From NCBI GenBank assembly GCA_902475855.1, contig CABSBF010000075.1:1-8055 (forward strand): a stretch of 8,055 bases of DNA, in the 5' to 3' direction. Below the pieces are notes generated by a model. It searched no databases and had not been told where the DNA came from. It worked only from the letters and a program-made list of their open reading frames with translations. This stretch comes from an uncultured Eubacteriales bacterium. GTDB taxonomy: Bacteria; Bacillota; Clostridia; Oscillospirales; Oscillospiraceae. A program made the translations under genes and the position numbers. Shown here piece after piece: positions 6,416-8,055 of this stretch. Every line of letters begins with the position of its first letter. The first letter of the stretch is position 1.

Positions 6416-7126
6416 TTACATTCCGCCCATCTGTATTTCCTCAGATGGGGCTAAATTATAATCTTCTTCATTGCACGGATTTTCTTCACCATAAAGATCA
6501 AACACGATATCATCTACCGCCTTCCGAACGGCTGGATCCTCCGTGATCGTGCGGAACCGGAATCCTGTTGTCGCCTCATGCGGCAGTTCCTCGCGGATGC
6601 AGTCCAGATATGCTTTGGCGTCTGTGAACTGCTGCGCATCGCCATTGATGAAATGCACCCGACCGATCAGCGGCTGATAGGCATGGTTGATCTTCTGCTC
6701 GTTCAGATCATAGCAGCTTAGATATGCCTGATAATCTCCCGGCACGGGATTGCAGCGCAGGCAGTATTCGTAATGCTCCGTTTCCACGACGTAGCCATAA
6801 TTCTGCGACCAGCCGCCCGGTATTTTGCCGCCGTTTTCGTAGCAAAAGTGCCGCATGGAGGAAAGGTCTTTCAGAACCGTTTCCCGCAGCGTGTCAACGA
6901 CCTGTTGGAGTTCTGCTTTGAACTCCGGTGAGTTCAATTCCTCACGTCCACGCGGATGCCAGGTGTGCCAGAACGCCGTGCCGCTTCTTCCGAAATCCAT
7001 ACGGACGCAGCCAATTGCACCCATCTGCGCATACTGTTCCGGTGTCTGGGCAAAGAAAGCGCCCGCTTCCTCAGGCTGCGCTGGCCGGACACGAAAAGCG
7101 GGCGGGTCAGTAGATATCTTCGCCAT
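6416..7126 (-). CDS. Conserved mobile-element protein of unknown function
   Basis: A 236-residue protein. ATG at 7126 is set six bases after GGAGG; a longer in-frame reading to 7189 only shadows the small peptide gene and is rejected. The centre has a conserved look that I recall from uncharacterised proteins of gut Firmicute elements: GAIGCVRMDFGRSG (37-50), FWHTWHPR (52-59), ELNSPEFKAELQQVVDTLR (63-81), FCYENGG (94-100), YGYVVETEHYEYCLRCNP (110-127) and GDYQAYLSCYD (130-140). Many aromatic residues and four cysteines lie in this core, but there is no catalytic motif I can name. The C-terminus is acidic and ends EEIQMGGM, another example of the shared tail. It overlaps the upstream 45-residue peptide gene by 20 bases and is followed at 14 bases by the AbrB-like gene. 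Confidence 0.85.
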   Translation of the reverse strand: MAKISTDPPAFRVRPAQPEEAGAFFAQTPEQYAQMGAIGCVRMDFGRSGTAFWHTWHPRGREELNSPEFKAELQQVVDTLRETVLKDLSSMRHFCYENGGKIPGGWSQNYGYVVETEHYEYCLRCNPVPGDYQAYLSCYDLNEQKINHAYQPLIGRVHFINGDAQQFTDAKAYLDCIREELPHEATTGFRFRTITEDPAVRKAVDDIVFDLYGEENPCNEEDYNLAPSEEIQMGGM

Positions 7127-7244
7127 CGTCGTCCTCCGGCACATACAGCGCCAGCTTTGCGGCATCCGCCAGATGCGCGCAGATGGCAAGAACGCCGGTC
7201 ACACCAATGATCACGCCAAGCGTCATTACGATTGCTTTTTTCAT
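7107..7244 (-). CDS. 45-residue single-span membrane peptide with acidic tail
   Basis: ATG at 7244 lies seven bases after GGAGG, a strong start context. The product begins MKKA, has a hydrophobic stretch of about 20 residues (IVMTLGVIIGVTGVLAICA) and ends in an acidic tail (PEDDDGEDIY). This fits a single membrane span or an uncleaved signal anchor; by the positive-inside rule the lysine N-terminus would stay in the cytoplasm and the acidic tail face outward. The next gene's ribosome-binding site and start lie inside the tail codons, so the two are coupled. I do not recognise a family. It could be a small membrane anchor, a toxin-like peptide or a regulator; none of these is shown. It is easily missed by gene callers. 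Confidence 0.75.
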   Translation of the reverse strand: MKKAIVMTLGVIIGVTGVLAICAHLADAAKLALYVPEDDDGEDIY

Positions 7245-7259
7245 GGTAAAACCTCCATT

Positions 7260-7853
7260 CTATAACGTCATTTCATATGTCTGCTTCGGGTCATGCAGAT
7301 CATCCAGAACCGCCTGCGGTAAGTTCTCATTTCGCACAACAAATCCACGGCTGCACGCTGCGCCGCCGTGTGCGTCGCAAAATTCAATTCCCAGTGCTTC
7401 ATAGTTGATGTATCCGGACAGCTTTTCCGGGACAGGGAACGCGCCGCAGCCAACCAGATACTTTCCAATGGACTGTGCACTGCCGCATCCCGGCAGAATG
7501 ACGTAATCATCCAGCCGCTCCGTCAACTGCGAAATGTCTTTCGTGCCGGAGATGCTGTTTGCATCCAGCATCCCAGCGAATTTGTCACAGTCGACCTCCG
7601 ACATATGCTCTAGCCGGTCGGCAAGCTGATTGATGCGCTCGACTTCGCCCTCTGCGGCAAGATCTACGCCGCTCAGATACAGCCCTAAATTCATGACCTC
7701 ACTTGCCGCACCCTGAATCGTGACTGTTTTGGACATCGACTTCAAAGTTTCCAGCGTTCTGTCAACATCCTCTTTTTCTGCAGGAGTTGTCGTAGGAAAT
7801 GAGAGCAGCACCTGCTTTCCATTTTCGCCCTGCCTTAAAAATAACGTCACCAT
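7260..7853 (-). CDS. Single-module ArdA-like protein
   Basis: A 197-residue protein resembling the second module of the large protein at 3272-4465. It starts VTLFLRQGENGKQVLLSFP (compare IRLTLMNHENEQKTAVLDLP), has a central VERINQLADRLEHMSEVD (compare IPRINELAHSLLELKANGQ), and closes with INYEALG and a G-x(n)-GFV element (149-173). ATG at 7853 overlaps the previous gene by seven bases and uses GGAGGG at 7860-7865 as its ribosome-binding site. ArdA-family DNA mimics block type I restriction, but this copy carries several cysteines (89, 123, 136, 159, 167), so function should not be assumed. It ends DPKQTYEMTL, matching the shared tail. Confidence 0.82.
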   Translation of the reverse strand: MVTLFLRQGENGKQVLLSFPTTTPAEKEDVDRTLETLKSMSKTVTIQGAASEVMNLGLYLSGVDLAAEGEVERINQLADRLEHMSEVDCDKFAGMLDANSISGTKDISQLTERLDDYVILPGCGSAQSIGKYLVGCGAFPVPEKLSGYINYEALGIEFCDAHGGAACSRGFVVRNENLPQAVLDDLHDPKQTYEMTL

Positions 7854-8055
7854 GTCATGCCCTCCATTTTTGCTTCCTGCTCCTGCTGATAGCTTTCTGC
7901 CGGATCATCCCGCATCAGCTCGTCCAGCGTCAGTGTGCCGTGGTAGGAAACATAGCCGCGATCTACAAATACGCCGTCCTCCTGAAGCATCCGTTTTACG
8001 CCGTAGTCGCCATAGTTATAAAAATCTTCAAGGTTCTCGTCATATTCGTAATGAC
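7847..8055 (-). CDS. C-terminal part of a probable ArdA-like protein
   Basis: The last 68 codons of a gene that enters from beyond the window. The visible part has NYGDYG followed by GVFVDRGYV, the same closing element as the other ArdA-like modules (Y-x-x-Y-G, then G-x-F-x-x-x-GYV). A Q/E linker (AESYQQEQEAK) and the tail MEGMTW complete it. The GGAGGG within the tail codons is the ribosome-binding site of the next gene, and the TGA overlaps that gene's ATG region. Without the N-terminal part, family and length cannot be confirmed. Confidence 0.7.
   Translation of the reverse strand, partial: HYEYDENLEDFYNYGDYGVKRMLQEDGVFVDRGYVSYHGTLTLDELMRDDPAESYQQEQEAKMEGMTW

Noticed and set aside
7127..7189. 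Longer N-terminus for the 236-residue unknown protein
   Set aside because: It is an Arg/Cys/Trp-rich shadow of the small membrane peptide; GGAGG sits six bases before ATG 7126.
1..8055. CRISPR arrays, tRNA or rRNA genes, insertion sequences, attachment sites
   Set aside because: I looked for spaced repeats, cloverleaf-like segments, transposase motifs and long terminal inverted repeats and saw none.

Overview
The window looks like part of a mobile element, probably an integrative/conjugative element or a related accessory island, in a gut-type Firmicute (class Clostridia). This rests on strong AGGAGG ribosome-binding sites with GTG and TTG starts, a three-repeat SLH surface protein, and several small-protein families (DUF3849, DUF4314, ArdA-like, AbrB-like) that I associate with Clostridial mobile elements. 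No integrase, relaxase or conjugation gene is visible, so the element type and the host are inferences. All supported genes lie on the minus strand and are transcribed from high to low coordinates.

Region A (8055 down to 3272) is a dense block of overlapping or nearly touching genes. In order of transcription they are: the C-terminal end of a probable ArdA-like protein; a second ArdA-like protein; a 45-residue membrane peptide; a 236-residue conserved protein of unknown function; a double AbrB-like protein; a DUF3849 protein; a DUF4314 protein; and a two-module ArdA-like protein that starts with TTG. It ends in an intrinsic terminator at 3206-3246. I found no promoter inside it, so the start of the operon is probably beyond position 8055. 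Six of these eight proteins, although their folds differ, end in a glutamine/glutamate-rich linker followed by a short methionine-rich tail (for example TGGMTL, EGMTW, YEMTL, QMGGM). This is the most unusual feature of the window.

Region B (3167 down to 1383) is a second coupled cluster: a winged-helix-like small protein, an orphan D12-class adenine methyltransferase, a second AbrB-like protein with a cysteine cluster, and a 33-residue hydrophobic peptide. No restriction endonuclease partner is present.

Region C (1318 down to 1) encodes a secreted SLH-domain protein. Its reading frame is broken near position 180. The -1 frame then encodes an obvious continuation, a Cys-containing Asp/Gly linker and an extracellular repeat, that runs off the end of the window.

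Together, the ArdA-like proteins (candidate DNA mimics against restriction) and the methyltransferase suggest a host-defence-evasion island that protects the element on entry into new cells, with a surface protein next to it. That role is inferred from family resemblance and context. Apart from the methyltransferase and the SLH protein, nothing here can be given a biochemical function from the sequence alone.
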